A DNA stretch of 64,000 nucleotides from the NCBI GenBank assembly GCA_001917665.1, contig MNEL01000033.1, positions 1 to 64,000 of the forward strand, written 5' to 3'. Position numbers and translations under genes: made by a program. Source of the stretch: Gemmatimonadetes bacterium 13_1_40CM_69_22. Lineage in GTDB: Bacteria; Gemmatimonadota; Gemmatimonadetes; Gemmatimonadales; GWC2-71-9. Positions 25,117-33,653 of this stretch are shown piece after piece; the first letter of the stretch is position 1, and each line of letters opens with the position of its first letter. Below the pieces are notes generated by a model. It saw nothing but the letters and a program-made list of their open reading frames with translations. It had not been told where the DNA came from and did no database searches.

Positions 25117-28059
25117 TTGCTTGCCCGCCTCCAGGGCGCCCTCGCTCAGCGTTACGCGATCGAGCGTGAACTCGGCCGCGGTGGGATGGCGACCGTCTAC
25201 CTGGCCCAGGACTTGAGGCACCGTCGGAAAGTCGCCCTCAAGGTCCTGAAGCCCGAAGTTGCAGTTGCCCTCGGTCCGGAGCGGTTTCTCCGTGAGATCG
25301 CGATGGCGGGCGGCCTGACCCACGCGCACATCCTCCCGCTCCACGACTCGGGCGAGGGCGACGGGTTCCTCTACTACGTGATGCCCTACGTCGAAGGGGA
25401 GTCCCTGCGGGAACGCCTGAGCCGCGAGAAGCAGCTGCCGCTCGAAGACGCCGTGCGAATCACCGGCGAGGTCGCGAGTGCCCTCGACCACGCCCATCGC
25501 CGCAACGTGCTCCACCGCGATATCAAACCGGAGAACATTTTGCTGCAAGCAGGCCATGCGGTGGTTGCCGACTTCGGGATTGCGCGGGCGATCATAACGG
25601 CGGGTGGGGACACGTTGACGGCGACCGGACTGACGGTCGGGACCCCGGCGTACATGAGCCCCGAGCAGGCGGCCGGTCAGCGGCAGCTCGATGGGCGGAG
25701 CGACCTGTACAGCCTGGGGTGCGTGTTGTACGAGATGCTGGCGGGGCAGCCGCCGTTCACGGGCCCGACGGTCGAGAGCGTGTTGCACCAGCACCTCACG
25801 GCCGATCCTGCGCCCGTGACGCAGCTCCGGCGGACCGTGCCGGAGTCGGTGGTACTCGTGCTGGGGCGCGCGCTGGCAAAGGCGCCGGCCGACCGGTACG
25901 CAACCACGGCACAGTTCGCCGAGGCGCTCGACGCCGCGCTCCGGGCGCCGCCGCGCCTCGCTCCGAGTCGCTCGCGTCGCATCGTCGCCCGCGGCGCCGG
26001 CGTGGCGGCGGTCGCGCTGGGAGTCGCGTTCCTCGTGCTCCGGAGTCGCTGGGCCGCGGGCGCGGTGGTGCCGTCTGCCTCGACGATCGCGGTGATGCCG
26101 TTCGTGCCGGTCGCGGCGGACACTGCGCTCGAGCGCCTCGGCCGGGAGCTGGTGGTGACCCTGAGCGCCAACCTCGACGGCGTGGGTGGGATCCGCACCG
26201 CGGAGGCGATCACCGTCCTCGCGCAAGTCGCCGAAGGCGAGCCCCTCACGCCCGAGCGAGGGGCTGAGCTCGCCCGCCGTCTCGGCGCGCGCAGCGTGCT
26301 GCGCGGGACGCTGGTCCCGGCGGGACGGGAGGTGCGCCTGGACGCCGCTCTGTTCGACGTGGACAGCCTGGCGGCGCTTGCCCACGCGACCGTAACCGGT
26401 CCCGCGGACGATGTCGCGGGCCTGACCGATGCTGCCACGCTGGCCCTGCTCCGGCAGGTATGGCAGCGCGGCACGCCGCCCGCACCCCAGCTGGCCGCCA
26501 TCACCACGCGCTCAGTCCCGGCGCTGCGGGCGTACCTGCAGGGGGAGCAAGCTCTGGCGCGAGCCGAGTTCGACGAGGCCGTACGGGCGTTCGACCGGGC
26601 GTTCGCTGCCGACTCGCACTTCTGGTTCGCCTTCTGGCGATCGTTGTATCCCCGTGACTACGAGGGGACGCCACCCGACAGCGCGGCCTTGGTGGCACTC
26701 GTCGCGCACCGGCGCGAGCTCCCCGAGGCCGACCGGCTCATGATCGAGGCCCGTTTCCTCGCGCACACGATGAGCGAGGAGCTGGCCGTCTGGCGGGACG
26801 TCACGCGTCGCTTCCCGAATTACTGGCCGGCCTGGTACGACTACGGCAACTACATGGTTCACTGGACGCCGTACCTGGGGACGACGTACGACGATTCGCG
26901 CGCGGCCCTCGAGCGAACGGTTGCGCTCAACCCGAGGTTCGCGCCCGCCTGGGAGCATCTCTCCTGGATCGTGGTCGCCCAACGGGACACGGCGGGGGCT
27001 GCCCGTGTCCTGCGGAGGCTGCAGGGCTTCGCCACCGCAACGGGATTCCGGCTCAATCCCGATCTCATCGCTTTCTACAGCGCGGTGAACGGGCTCCTCG
27101 TGTCCGGCGGAGACTGGGCCCCGGCCCAACTCGCCCACGACGCGCAATTCGTCGTGGCCACTCACGGCGCGGCGCCGAGCCAGTACATCGGGATCGGGTT
27201 TCTGTTCCCGGGCTTTCCGCGAGCCCAGGTGGAATTCAACAATGCGGTGCTTGCGCTCGCGCCTAGCGTGCCGTTTCAAGCCGTCCTGTGGGCAGGAAAG
27301 GGATTCGCCTATGCGGCACGCGGCGGCTGGGACTCGGCGCTGGTGGCGATGGAGCGGTGGCGGCGTCTCACGAACGACTCCACGGCGCCGCTCACGGCCT
27401 ACGGTCTCGCTGTGGCCGGTGCCCGATTTGGGGAGGTGGAGCCTCGTCAGGCGGCGGCCCGGCGCGCAGCGCGGCTGCCCACGTGGGCGGAGGGCCGCGC
27501 GGAAGTGGCATGGCTCGACGGGATTCTGGCGCACGCCGGCGGCGATACGGCGGGACTCGCTCGGGCGCGCCGGCAGGTCCGCGAGAGCGGTAGTGTCAAT
27601 GCAGACCTGCTCGAGCGCTCGCTGGCGGCGTTCGCGGCGGAGCGTGCCGGTGAGCGCCGGGCGGCCGGGCGCGCTCTCGCCGCGCTCGAGTGGGAGAGCG
27701 CCGAGCACACGCGACACCACGACTACGGCCGACACCATCCGTATTTCAATGCGGTGAACCGCCTGTCCGCCAGCCGCTGGCTGCTCGCCGCGGGCGACAC
27801 GGCGGAGGCGGCCAGGCTGCTCACGTGGTACGAGGCCGTGTTCTGGGACCACCACCGGTTTCTGGGTCCCGCGAATGTCGTCTTCGCCGCGCCGGCGCTG
27901 TTCGAGCGGGCCCGGATCGAAGAGGCGTTGGGGGACACCGCGGCGGCCGTGGCGGACTATCGCGAGTTCCTGCAGCGGTACGACCTGCCGCGCGGCGAGT
28001 GGGCGGCGCGGGTGGAGGAGACCAGCGGCAAGCTGGGGCGCCTCTCCGGCCCCAGGTAG
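25117..28059 (+). CDS. Membrane Ser/Thr protein kinase with TPR-type extracellular region
   Basis: The cytoplasmic kinase (~10-275) has ELGRGGMATVYLA, VALKVLKPEV, the HRD loop VLHRDIKPENILL, VADFGIARA and GTPAYMSPEQAAG; all catalytic residues are present. One transmembrane helix (GVAAVALGVAFLVL) near residue 295 is followed by ~670 residues. The first part resembles the FlgO/TolB-N-like amino-terminal sensor of adenylate-cyclase/SARP-type proteins (STIAVMPFVPVAAD ... LGARSVLRGTLVPAG), then TPR-like helices. This layout is widespread in Gemmatimonadota and Acidobacteriota. The start is TTG 25117; CTG 25108 (LPDLLARLQ) is an alternative given the usual xxDLLARLQ beginnings in relatives. Confidence 0.88.
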   Translation: MLARLQGALAQRYAIERELGRGGMATVYLAQDLRHRRKVALKVLKPEVAVALGPERFLREIAMAGGLTHAHILPLHDSGEGDGFLYYVMPYVEGESLRERLSREKQLPLEDAVRITGEVASALDHAHRRNVLHRDIKPENILLQAGHAVVADFGIARAIITAGGDTLTATGLTVGTPAYMSPEQAAGQRQLDGRSDLYSLGCVLYEMLAGQPPFTGPTVESVLHQHLTADPAPVTQLRRTVPESVVLVLGRALAKAPADRYATTAQFAEALDAALRAPPRLAPSRSRRIVARGAGVAAVALGVAFLVLRSRWAAGAVVPSASTIAVMPFVPVAADTALERLGRELVVTLSANLDGVGGIRTAEAITVLAQVAEGEPLTPERGAELARRLGARSVLRGTLVPAGREVRLDAALFDVDSLAALAHATVTGPADDVAGLTDAATLALLRQVWQRGTPPAPQLAAITTRSVPALRAYLQGEQALARAEFDEAVRAFDRAFAADSHFWFAFWRSLYPRDYEGTPPDSAALVALVAHRRELPEADRLMIEARFLAHTMSEELAVWRDVTRRFPNYWPAWYDYGNYMVHWTPYLGTTYDDSRAALERTVALNPRFAPAWEHLSWIVVAQRDTAGAARVLRRLQGFATATGFRLNPDLIAFYSAVNGLLVSGGDWAPAQLAHDAQFVVATHGAAPSQYIGIGFLFPGFPRAQVEFNNAVLALAPSVPFQAVLWAGKGFAYAARGGWDSALVAMERWRRLTNDSTAPLTAYGLAVAGARFGEVEPRQAAARRAARLPTWAEGRAEVAWLDGILAHAGGDTAGLARARRQVRESGSVNADLLERSLAAFAAERAGERRAAGRALAALEWESAEHTRHHDYGRHHPYFNAVNRLSASRWLLAAGDTAEAARLLTWYEAVFWDHHRFLGPANVVFAAPALFERARIEEALGDTAAAVADYREFLQRYDLPRGEWAARVEETSGKLGRLSGPR

Positions 28060-28100
28060 CGCGGATGGCCACTAATAAACATTAACAGACACTATGACAA

Positions 28101-28129
28101 TTGACAGAACATCAATAAAACGGTAGGTT
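28101..28129 (+). promoter_or_regulatory. Sigma70-type promoter in an AT-rich pocket
   Basis: A perfect TTGACA (28101-28106), a 17-nt spacer and TAGGTT (28124-28129) sit in the 100-bp spacer after the kinase, which is far more AT-rich (ca 28072-28125) than its surroundings. Predicted start ~28136, giving a ~24-nt leader with GAGAGGGGG before ATG 28160. Confidence 0.6.
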
Positions 28130-28159
28130 GGCCTTCGAACGCGAGAGGGGGCTTGAACG

Positions 28160-28993
28160 ATGGCCACACGGCCGGACGGAGCCATCCCCAGGCGCGCGAT
28201 GGCGACCTACCACGATTTCCTGAGATCACTGCTCAGCGACCGCGACCGCTTCTTCGAGGAGGTCGTTGAAGGCGTCGGGCTTCGCAGCAAGCTTCGCTAC
28301 GCGGTTGTCACGATCGTCGCGCTTTCCGGGTTCTTCGGACTGGTCGCCGGTGCCTACTCCGGTCCCGCGCAGGCCGTGTCGGCCGCCGTCAAGCTGCCCT
28401 TCCTGTTTTTCGCGACGTTCGCCGTCTGCTTCCCTGCGTTTTTCGTGGTGCAGGTGCTCGTCGGCTCTCGCTTGCGCCTGCTGCAGGTCGCCGTGCTGGT
28501 GTTCGGCGCGCTCGCGCTCGCGTGTGTGCTGCTGGCGGCGTTCGTGCCGATCACGGCGTTCTTTCTCATTACCGGTGCGAACTACTACTTCCAGCACCTG
28601 CTGAACATCGCGATCGCCGGCATCGCCGGACTGTTCGGCATGTACGCCCTGCACGAGGGGCTGAGCTTGGTGTGCGAGAAACGCGAGGTGTACCCGCGCA
28701 AGGCGCTCACCATCATGCGAGCGTGGGCGGTGTTGTTCGCCTTCGTGGGAATCCAGCTGGCATGGAGCCTGCGCCCCTTCCTCGGTGATCGCAACCAGCC
28801 CTTCCGCGTGTTCGGAACGTACCAGGGCAATTTCTACGCAGCGGTCATCTACGCCGTGAACAAGCTGATACAGGGCGAAGCGAGGCCGACTGCCCCATCG
28901 GTCAACCCAGATACGCTGCCGCGGTTTCGCGGTCTCGTGCTTCCCCTGGTTGACACGCTTGCCGACACTACCCGGCGGCGTAAGCGCCCATGA
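28160..28993 (+). CDS. Multi-helix membrane protein, Yip1-like
   Basis: 277 residues. After a soluble ~45-residue N-terminus (ATYHDFLRSLLSDRDRFFEEV) come about five hydrophobic helices (YAVVTIVALSGFFGLVAG, LPFLFFATFAVCFPAFFVVQVLVG, LLQVAVLVFGALALACVLLAAF, LLNIAIAGIAGLFGMYALHEGLS, AWAVLFAFVGIQLAW). The layout resembles Yip1-domain integral membrane proteins, but this is not secure. The C-terminus is soluble and Arg-rich. ATG 28160 has a G-rich ribosome-binding site. The last codon overlaps the HTH gene (ATGA), suggesting the two work together. Function unknown. Confidence 0.6.
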   Translation: MATRPDGAIPRRAMATYHDFLRSLLSDRDRFFEEVVEGVGLRSKLRYAVVTIVALSGFFGLVAGAYSGPAQAVSAAVKLPFLFFATFAVCFPAFFVVQVLVGSRLRLLQVAVLVFGALALACVLLAAFVPITAFFLITGANYYFQHLLNIAIAGIAGLFGMYALHEGLSLVCEKREVYPRKALTIMRAWAVLFAFVGIQLAWSLRPFLGDRNQPFRVFGTYQGNFYAAVIYAVNKLIQGEARPTAPSVNPDTLPRFRGLVLPLVDTLADTTRRRKRP

Positions 28994-29241
28994 CTCGGGA
29001 TGAGGACAAGCGCCGCGCACCTCCGCTCAACAACGACATTCTGACGATTGAAGAGGTCGCGGCCTACCTCCGGCTCACACCGCAGACCATCTACAAGTGG
29101 GCGCAGCAGAGGCGGATTCCGGCGGCGAAGCTGGGGAAGGAGTGGCGCTTTCGGAAGAGCATCGTCGATCGCTGGTTGGACGAGCAGATTCTCAGCGCCG
29201 CATCGGGTTTCGAGCACCTGAAGGAGGAGACGGAGCGGTAA
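28990..29241 (+). CDS. Excisionase-family helix-turn-helix protein
   Basis: 83 residues. The core DILTIEEVAAYLRLTPQTIYKWAQQ plus RRIPAAKLGKEWRFRKSIVDRWL is the MerR-like winged HTH of the excisionase/HTH_17 family. The protein is only this domain with short tails. In chromosomal settings such proteins usually act as small DNA-binding regulators rather than true excisionases, and no integrase or attachment site is present. Overlaps the membrane-protein gene and lies just upstream of the arsR promoter. It may regulate the membrane protein or the arsenic genes. Confidence 0.8.
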   Translation: MTRDEDKRRAPPLNNDILTIEEVAAYLRLTPQTIYKWAQQRRIPAAKLGKEWRFRKSIVDRWLDEQILSAASGFEHLKEETER

Positions 29242-29247
29242 CGCCCC

Positions 29248-29276
29248 TTGACGTATCGAAATTCGTTGATATATAG
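29248..29276 (+). promoter_or_regulatory. arsR promoter with ArsR operator between -35 and -10
   Basis: TTGACG (29248-29253) and TATATA (29270-29275) flank ATCGAAATTCGTTGAT (29255-29270), which matches the ArsR operator form ATCAA-N6-TTGAT with one change in the left half. Bound ArsR would block polymerase. The -10 ends 9 nt before ATG 29285 and no ribosome-binding site is present, so the transcript is probably leaderless. Confidence 0.65.
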
Positions 29277-29284
29277 CTTAGGCC

Positions 29285-29611
29285 ATGCCCGTGGCCGCTC
29301 CGCCCGACACCGCCCGCACCAGGCGCTGGTTCCATGCGCTCTCCGACGAGACGCGCCTCGAGGTCGTGTGCCTCCTCTCCCATGGAGAGCGGTGCGTGTG
29401 CGAATTGCAGGACGTACTCGACGCCGCGCAGTCGCGGCTGTCGTTCCATCTCCGAGTTCTCAAGGACGCCGGGCTGGTGACCGATCGCCGGGACGGCCGT
29501 TGGGTCTACTACGCGCTCAACCGCGATGCCCTGGACCAGATCACGGCCTTCGCGGCGGCGGTGCAGCCCGGCAAGCACGCAGGGAGCTGCCGGGCGGCGT
29601 GCTGCCGCTGA
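29285..29611 (+). CDS. arsR: ArsR family arsenic-responsive repressor
   Basis: 108 residues with the ArsR/SmtB winged helix: FHALSDETRLEVVCLLSHGERCVCELQ, then SRLSFHLRVLKDAGLVTDRRDGRWVYYAL. The CVC motif at the alpha3 helix is the As(III)-binding type I site (ELCVCEL-like). Additional Cys residues cluster at the C-terminus (SCRAACC), which may add a third ligand or another site. The operator copy overlapping its own promoter implies autoregulation, and a second copy lies before arsM. No arsenite pump gene is in the window. Confidence 0.88.
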   Translation: MPVAAPPDTARTRRWFHALSDETRLEVVCLLSHGERCVCELQDVLDAAQSRLSFHLRVLKDAGLVTDRRDGRWVYYALNRDALDQITAFAAAVQPGKHAGSCRAACCR

Positions 29612-29620
29612 CAGTTTTTT
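29596..29620 (+). terminator. Weak stem-loop plus T-run at the end of arsR
   Basis: GCGGC-GTGCT-GCCGC is followed after a short gap by six T residues (29615-29620). The gap makes it a poor intrinsic terminator; it might still reduce readthrough from arsR into arsM. Confidence 0.3.
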
Positions 29621-29631
29621 GTGGCCCATAC

Positions 29632-29647
29632 ATCAAGATTCGTTGAT
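29632..29647 (+). promoter_or_regulatory. Second ArsR operator, perfect, upstream of arsM
   Basis: ATCAAGATTCGTTGAT is an exact ATCAA-N6-TTGAT site that shares 14 of 16 bases with the site in the arsR promoter. It ends directly before the AAGGAG of arsM. CTGACA at 29608-29613 could be a -35 for a separate arsM promoter, but the -10 is unclear. Confidence 0.6.
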
Positions 29648-29659
29648 AAGGAGACGTCC

Positions 29660-30454
29660 ATGAGCGACACGCGCATCAAGGATACCGTGAAGCAGAAATA
29701 CGGGCAGACGGCGCTGCGCGTGCTGTCCGGTGAGCGGGGGAACTGCGGCTGCGATTCGGTGAGCTCGAACCTCTATGATCCAGCCGAGACGGCCGCGCTC
29801 CCTGAGGGAGCGGTCTTGGCGTCACTCGGCTGTGGTAATCCCACTCTCTTGGCCGAGCTCCATGAAGGAGAGACGGTCCTCGACCTGGGGTCGGGTGGTG
29901 GAATCGACGTCCTCTTGTCCGCCAGGCGCGTGGGGCCGAGCGGGAAGGCCTACGGCCTCGACATGACCGACGAGATGCTCGCGCTGGCACGCGAGAACCA
30001 GCGCACGGCCGGCGTCACGAACGTCGAGTTCTTCAAAGGAGAGATCGAGCACATCCCACTGCCTGACGCGGCGGTGGACGTGATCATCTCGAACTGCGTC
30101 ATCAACCTCTCCGCCGACAAGCGCCGGGTGCTGCACGAAGCCTTCCGCGTTCTCAGGCCGGGCGGCCGGTTCGCGGTGTCGGATGTAGTGGTCCGCGGCG
30201 AGATCCCCCCCGCCGTGCGGAACAGCATGGAGCTGTGGGTGGGGTGCGTGGCGGGTGCGCTGGAGGAGCAGGACTACAAGAGCCTCCTTACGGAGGCGGG
30301 ATTCGTGGACGTCGGGGTCGAGCCCACGCGGGTCTACGAGTTCGAGGCTGCGCGGGACGCGCTGACGGGCGCCGGGCTCGACACCGAGGTCCTGGCACGC
30401 GAGGTCGGCGGCCGGATCATGGGGGCGTTTGTCCGCGCCCGCAAACCTGCGTGA
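29660..30454 (+). CDS. arsM: Arsenite S-adenosylmethionine methyltransferase
   Basis: 264 residues. The SAM-binding core shows VLDLGSGGGIDVLLSARRVG and YGLDMTDEMLALAREN. The three Cys residues that bind As(III) in ArsM proteins are visible in LGCGNPTLLAEL, ISNCVINLSADK and LWVGCVAGALEE; the N-terminal RGNCGCDS supplies further Cys. These motifs are diagnostic of ArsM, which makes methylated arsenicals from arsenite. ATG 29660 has AAGGAG at 6 nt and is preferred over GTG 29621, which would place the operator inside the gene. Co-regulated with arsR through the twin operators. Confidence 0.9.
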   Translation: MSDTRIKDTVKQKYGQTALRVLSGERGNCGCDSVSSNLYDPAETAALPEGAVLASLGCGNPTLLAELHEGETVLDLGSGGGIDVLLSARRVGPSGKAYGLDMTDEMLALARENQRTAGVTNVEFFKGEIEHIPLPDAAVDVIISNCVINLSADKRRVLHEAFRVLRPGGRFAVSDVVVRGEIPPAVRNSMELWVGCVAGALEEQDYKSLLTEAGFVDVGVEPTRVYEFEAARDALTGAGLDTEVLAREVGGRIMGAFVRARKPA

Positions 30455-30485
30455 GGGGCCGCGTGTTTCGCTGAGCCGGCAGGCC

Positions 30486-30515
30486 TTGGCGTCGCGGTCG
30501 CAGTGCTCTTACATT
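30486..30515 (+). promoter_or_regulatory. Candidate near-leaderless promoter of the export operon
   Basis: TTGGCG (30486-30491), an 18-nt spacer, TACATT (30510-30515). ATG 30526 is 10 nt after the -10 box, with no ribosome-binding site. Confidence 0.45.
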
Positions 30516-30525
30516 CCCCGGGCCC

Positions 30526-31788
30526 ATGACCACGTCGGTACACGATCTCGCGAAGCTTCGCATCAACCGGGACCCCCCGCCGGGGGTGCGGCGCGCATTC
30601 CGCTGGAGCCTGATCCTGGCCGGCGTGGCCGCCGGGCTCGTCGCTGCGGTCGTCTTCATCGGGCGACGCGGCGGCGCGGTGCCCGTCCAGACGCTGGTCG
30701 TGACGCCGCTCGACGCCGGCGCTGCAGCGGGCGGCGCCGGCACGGCGGTCACGGCGAACGGCTACGTGGTGGCGCGCACCCGGGCCTCGGTGTCCGCCAA
30801 GGTGCCGGGTCGCCTCGCCTACCTCGGTGTGAGCGAAGGGTCGTACGTGAAGCGCGGCGAGGTGATCGCGCGGCTCGAGAGTGGGGACTTCCAGGCGCAA
30901 GTGACCCAGGCCCAGGCCGGAGTGGCGAACGCCCGCGCCCAGCTGATCGAGGCGGAGGCGGAGCGTGATCAGCTGCAGCGCGAGGCACGCCGCGTGCAGG
31001 ACATTCGCGCGCAAAACGCCCAGCTCGTCTCGCAGCAGGACGTGGACGCGTCCGAAAGCCGCGCCGCCCAGGCCGACGCGCGGGCACGCGCCGCGGCGGC
31101 ACGGATTGACGCGGCCGAGGCCGGCCTGCGCTTCGCTCAGGCGAGCTTCGAGAACACGGTGGTCCGCGCGCCGTTCACCGGCACGGTGCTACGCAAGGAA
31201 GCCGAAGTGGGCGAGGTCGTGGCGCCCTCGGTAGGCGGTGGCCTCACGCGGGGCGCGGTGGTGACGATGGCCGACTTGACCACCCTCGAAGTCGAGGTGG
31301 ATGTGAACGAGGCCTACATCGCCCGGGTGCGCCACGGCCAGCCGGCCAAGATCACGCTCGATGCGTATCCCGACACCTCCTTCCGCGGCGGGGTGCGCCA
31401 GGTCGTGCCCACGGCCGACCGGCAGCGGGCGACGGTGCAGGTGAAGGTGAGCATCCTGGACCACGACCCCCGCATCCTGCCGGAGATGGGCGCCCGCGTG
31501 GATTTCCTCCAAGCCGAGGGCACGCCGGCGGGGCGCGGGGCCGCGGCCCCGGTCACCTCGACCCCCCGCCGCATTCGGCTCCCGGCTGCCGCCGTGCGGG
31601 AGCTGGACGGTCAGACCGTGGTCTGGCTGGTGCGGAACGGTCGGCTCGAGCCGCGCGTCGTCCAGGCCGGTCCGGTCAGCGGGGACTTCCGCGAGATCCG
31701 CTCCGGCTTGTCGGGCGGCGAGCTGGTGTTGGTCGGCGGCGTTGAAACTCCGCGGGTGGGCCTGCGCGTACAGGCCACGACTCCATGA
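30526..31788 (+). CDS. MacA-like periplasmic adaptor (membrane fusion) protein
   Basis: 420 residues. One N-terminal helix (WSLILAGVAAGLVAAVVFI) anchors it in the inner membrane. It then has the split lipoyl domain (ARTRASVSAKVPGRLAYLGVSEGSYVKRGEVIARLE ... VVRAPFTGTVLRKEAEVGEVV), a coiled-coil hairpin between (AQLIEAEAERDQLQREARRVQ), a beta-barrel domain and a membrane-proximal domain. It is the adaptor for the ABC ATPase and permeases downstream, forming a MacAB-type tripartite exporter; an outer-membrane partner is not in the window. Confidence 0.88.
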   Translation: MTTSVHDLAKLRINRDPPPGVRRAFRWSLILAGVAAGLVAAVVFIGRRGGAVPVQTLVVTPLDAGAAAGGAGTAVTANGYVVARTRASVSAKVPGRLAYLGVSEGSYVKRGEVIARLESGDFQAQVTQAQAGVANARAQLIEAEAERDQLQREARRVQDIRAQNAQLVSQQDVDASESRAAQADARARAAAARIDAAEAGLRFAQASFENTVVRAPFTGTVLRKEAEVGEVVAPSVGGGLTRGAVVTMADLTTLEVEVDVNEAYIARVRHGQPAKITLDAYPDTSFRGGVRQVVPTADRQRATVQVKVSILDHDPRILPEMGARVDFLQAEGTPAGRGAAAPVTSTPRRIRLPAAAVRELDGQTVVWLVRNGRLEPRVVQAGPVSGDFREIRSGLSGGELVLVGGVETPRVGLRVQATTP

Positions 31789-31789
31789 T

Positions 31790-31823
31790 CCCCTGACCCC
31801 TGACCCCTGACCCCTGACCCCTG
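31790..31823 (+). repeat. Heptamer tandem repeat (CCCCTGA)x4.9 between adaptor and ATPase genes
   Basis: Four full copies of CCCCTGA plus CCCCTG fill the spacer up to ATG 31825. Because 7 is not a multiple of 3, the TGA triplets fall in all three frames, making a stop in every frame. The repeat occupies the place where a ribosome-binding site would be expected; none is visible. Copy-number change would alter spacing but not the coding frames. Confidence 0.85.
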
Positions 31824-31824
31824 C

Positions 31825-32510
<686 letters not shown>

Positions 32511-32514
<4 letters not shown>

Positions 32515-33653
32515 AGTACCTCCCCCTGGTCCTCGCGAACCTGGGCCGCCACAAGCGCCGCACGTTTCTCACCATGGCGAGCGTCGCGCTCGCGCTGTTC
32601 CTGTTCGCGTCGCTTCGCACCGTGGTGACGACCATCGCCGCCGGCGCACAGTTCGGCAGCGCCCGCCGACTGGTGGCCACCAACGCCACGGGCATCGTCT
32701 TCCCGCTGCCGCTTGCCTACGCCGGCCGCTTGCGTGCGCTGCCCGGGGTGCAGGCGGTGAGTTGGGCCAACTGGTTCGGCGGGCGTTACGGCGACGGCAA
32801 GCGCTTCTTCGCGACCTTCGCCGTCGACCCCGCGTCGTATCTCGAGATGTATCCCGAGATCGTGCTGCCCGCCGACCAGCGCGAGGCGTTCCTGCGCGAG
32901 CGCTCGGCCGCCATTGTGGGGAGACGGCTGCTCGACGTGTTCGGCTGGCGCCTCGGCCAGGACGTCACCCTCCAGGGTACCATCTACAGCGGCGACTGGA
33001 CCTTCACGATCCGGGGCGTCTACACGCCGTCTGATCCGGTGATCAACGACGACATGCTGATCTTCCGTCACGACTACCTGGACGAGCGGATGAACCGCGC
33101 GGGGTTTGCCGGCTGGTACATCCTGCGGATCGACGATCCGAACAACGCGGCGGGGATCGCCAAGGTCGTGGACGACCAGTTCCGCAACTCGAGCGCCCCG
33201 ACGAAGACCGGCACGGAGCAGGCGTTCAATGCCAGCTTCGCCACGATGTGGGGCAACGTGAGCCTGTTGATGAACACGATCGGCATGGCGGTGGTGTTCG
33301 CGATCCTCCTGGTCACCGCGAACGCGATGATGATGAGCGCGCGAGAGCGCATGGGCGAGGTCGCCGTGCTCAAGACCATCGGCTTTTCGGACCGGCGCTT
33401 GTTCGGGCTGGTGATGCTGGAGGCGGGCCTCATCACCCTCACCGGCGCCGTGCTGGGTCTGGGGGGCGCGAAGCTGCTGTATCGCGCCACCAACTTCAGC
33501 GCCGCCGGCTTCCTCCCGGGCTTCAACGTCAACAGCACGACGCTCGTCGTGGGCGGTGCCATTGCGCTGCTCCTGATGCTCGCGAGCGGGCTGGTTCCCG
33601 CGGTGCGGGCGGCGCGCCTCCCCGTCGTGCAGGCGCTGCGTCACGTCGAATGA
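32511..33653 (+). CDS. FtsX/MacB-type ABC permease
   Basis: 380 residues. The four-helix FtsX/MacB layout is clear: an N-terminal helix (RRTFLTMASVALALFLFASL), a large periplasmic domain (~45-255, MacB_PCD-like, with AGRLRALPGVQAVSWAN and IVGRRLLDVFGWRLGQDVTL), then three helices (SLLMNTIGMAVVFAILLVTA, LFGLVMLEAGLITLTGAVLGL, VVGGAIALLLMLASGLVPA). MSARERMGEVAVLKTIGFSD is the conserved cytoplasmic loop. Overlaps the ATPase and the second permease by 4 nt each, so all are co-translated. Confidence 0.87.

Noticed and set aside
28072-28125. AT-rich pocket as evidence of horizontally acquired DNA
   Set aside because: It is confined to the promoter spacer and the flanking genes have normal composition.
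28990-29241. Excisionase gene marking a mobile element
   Set aside because: No integrase, direct repeats, tRNA or attachment site nearby; this HTH family is common in chromosomes.
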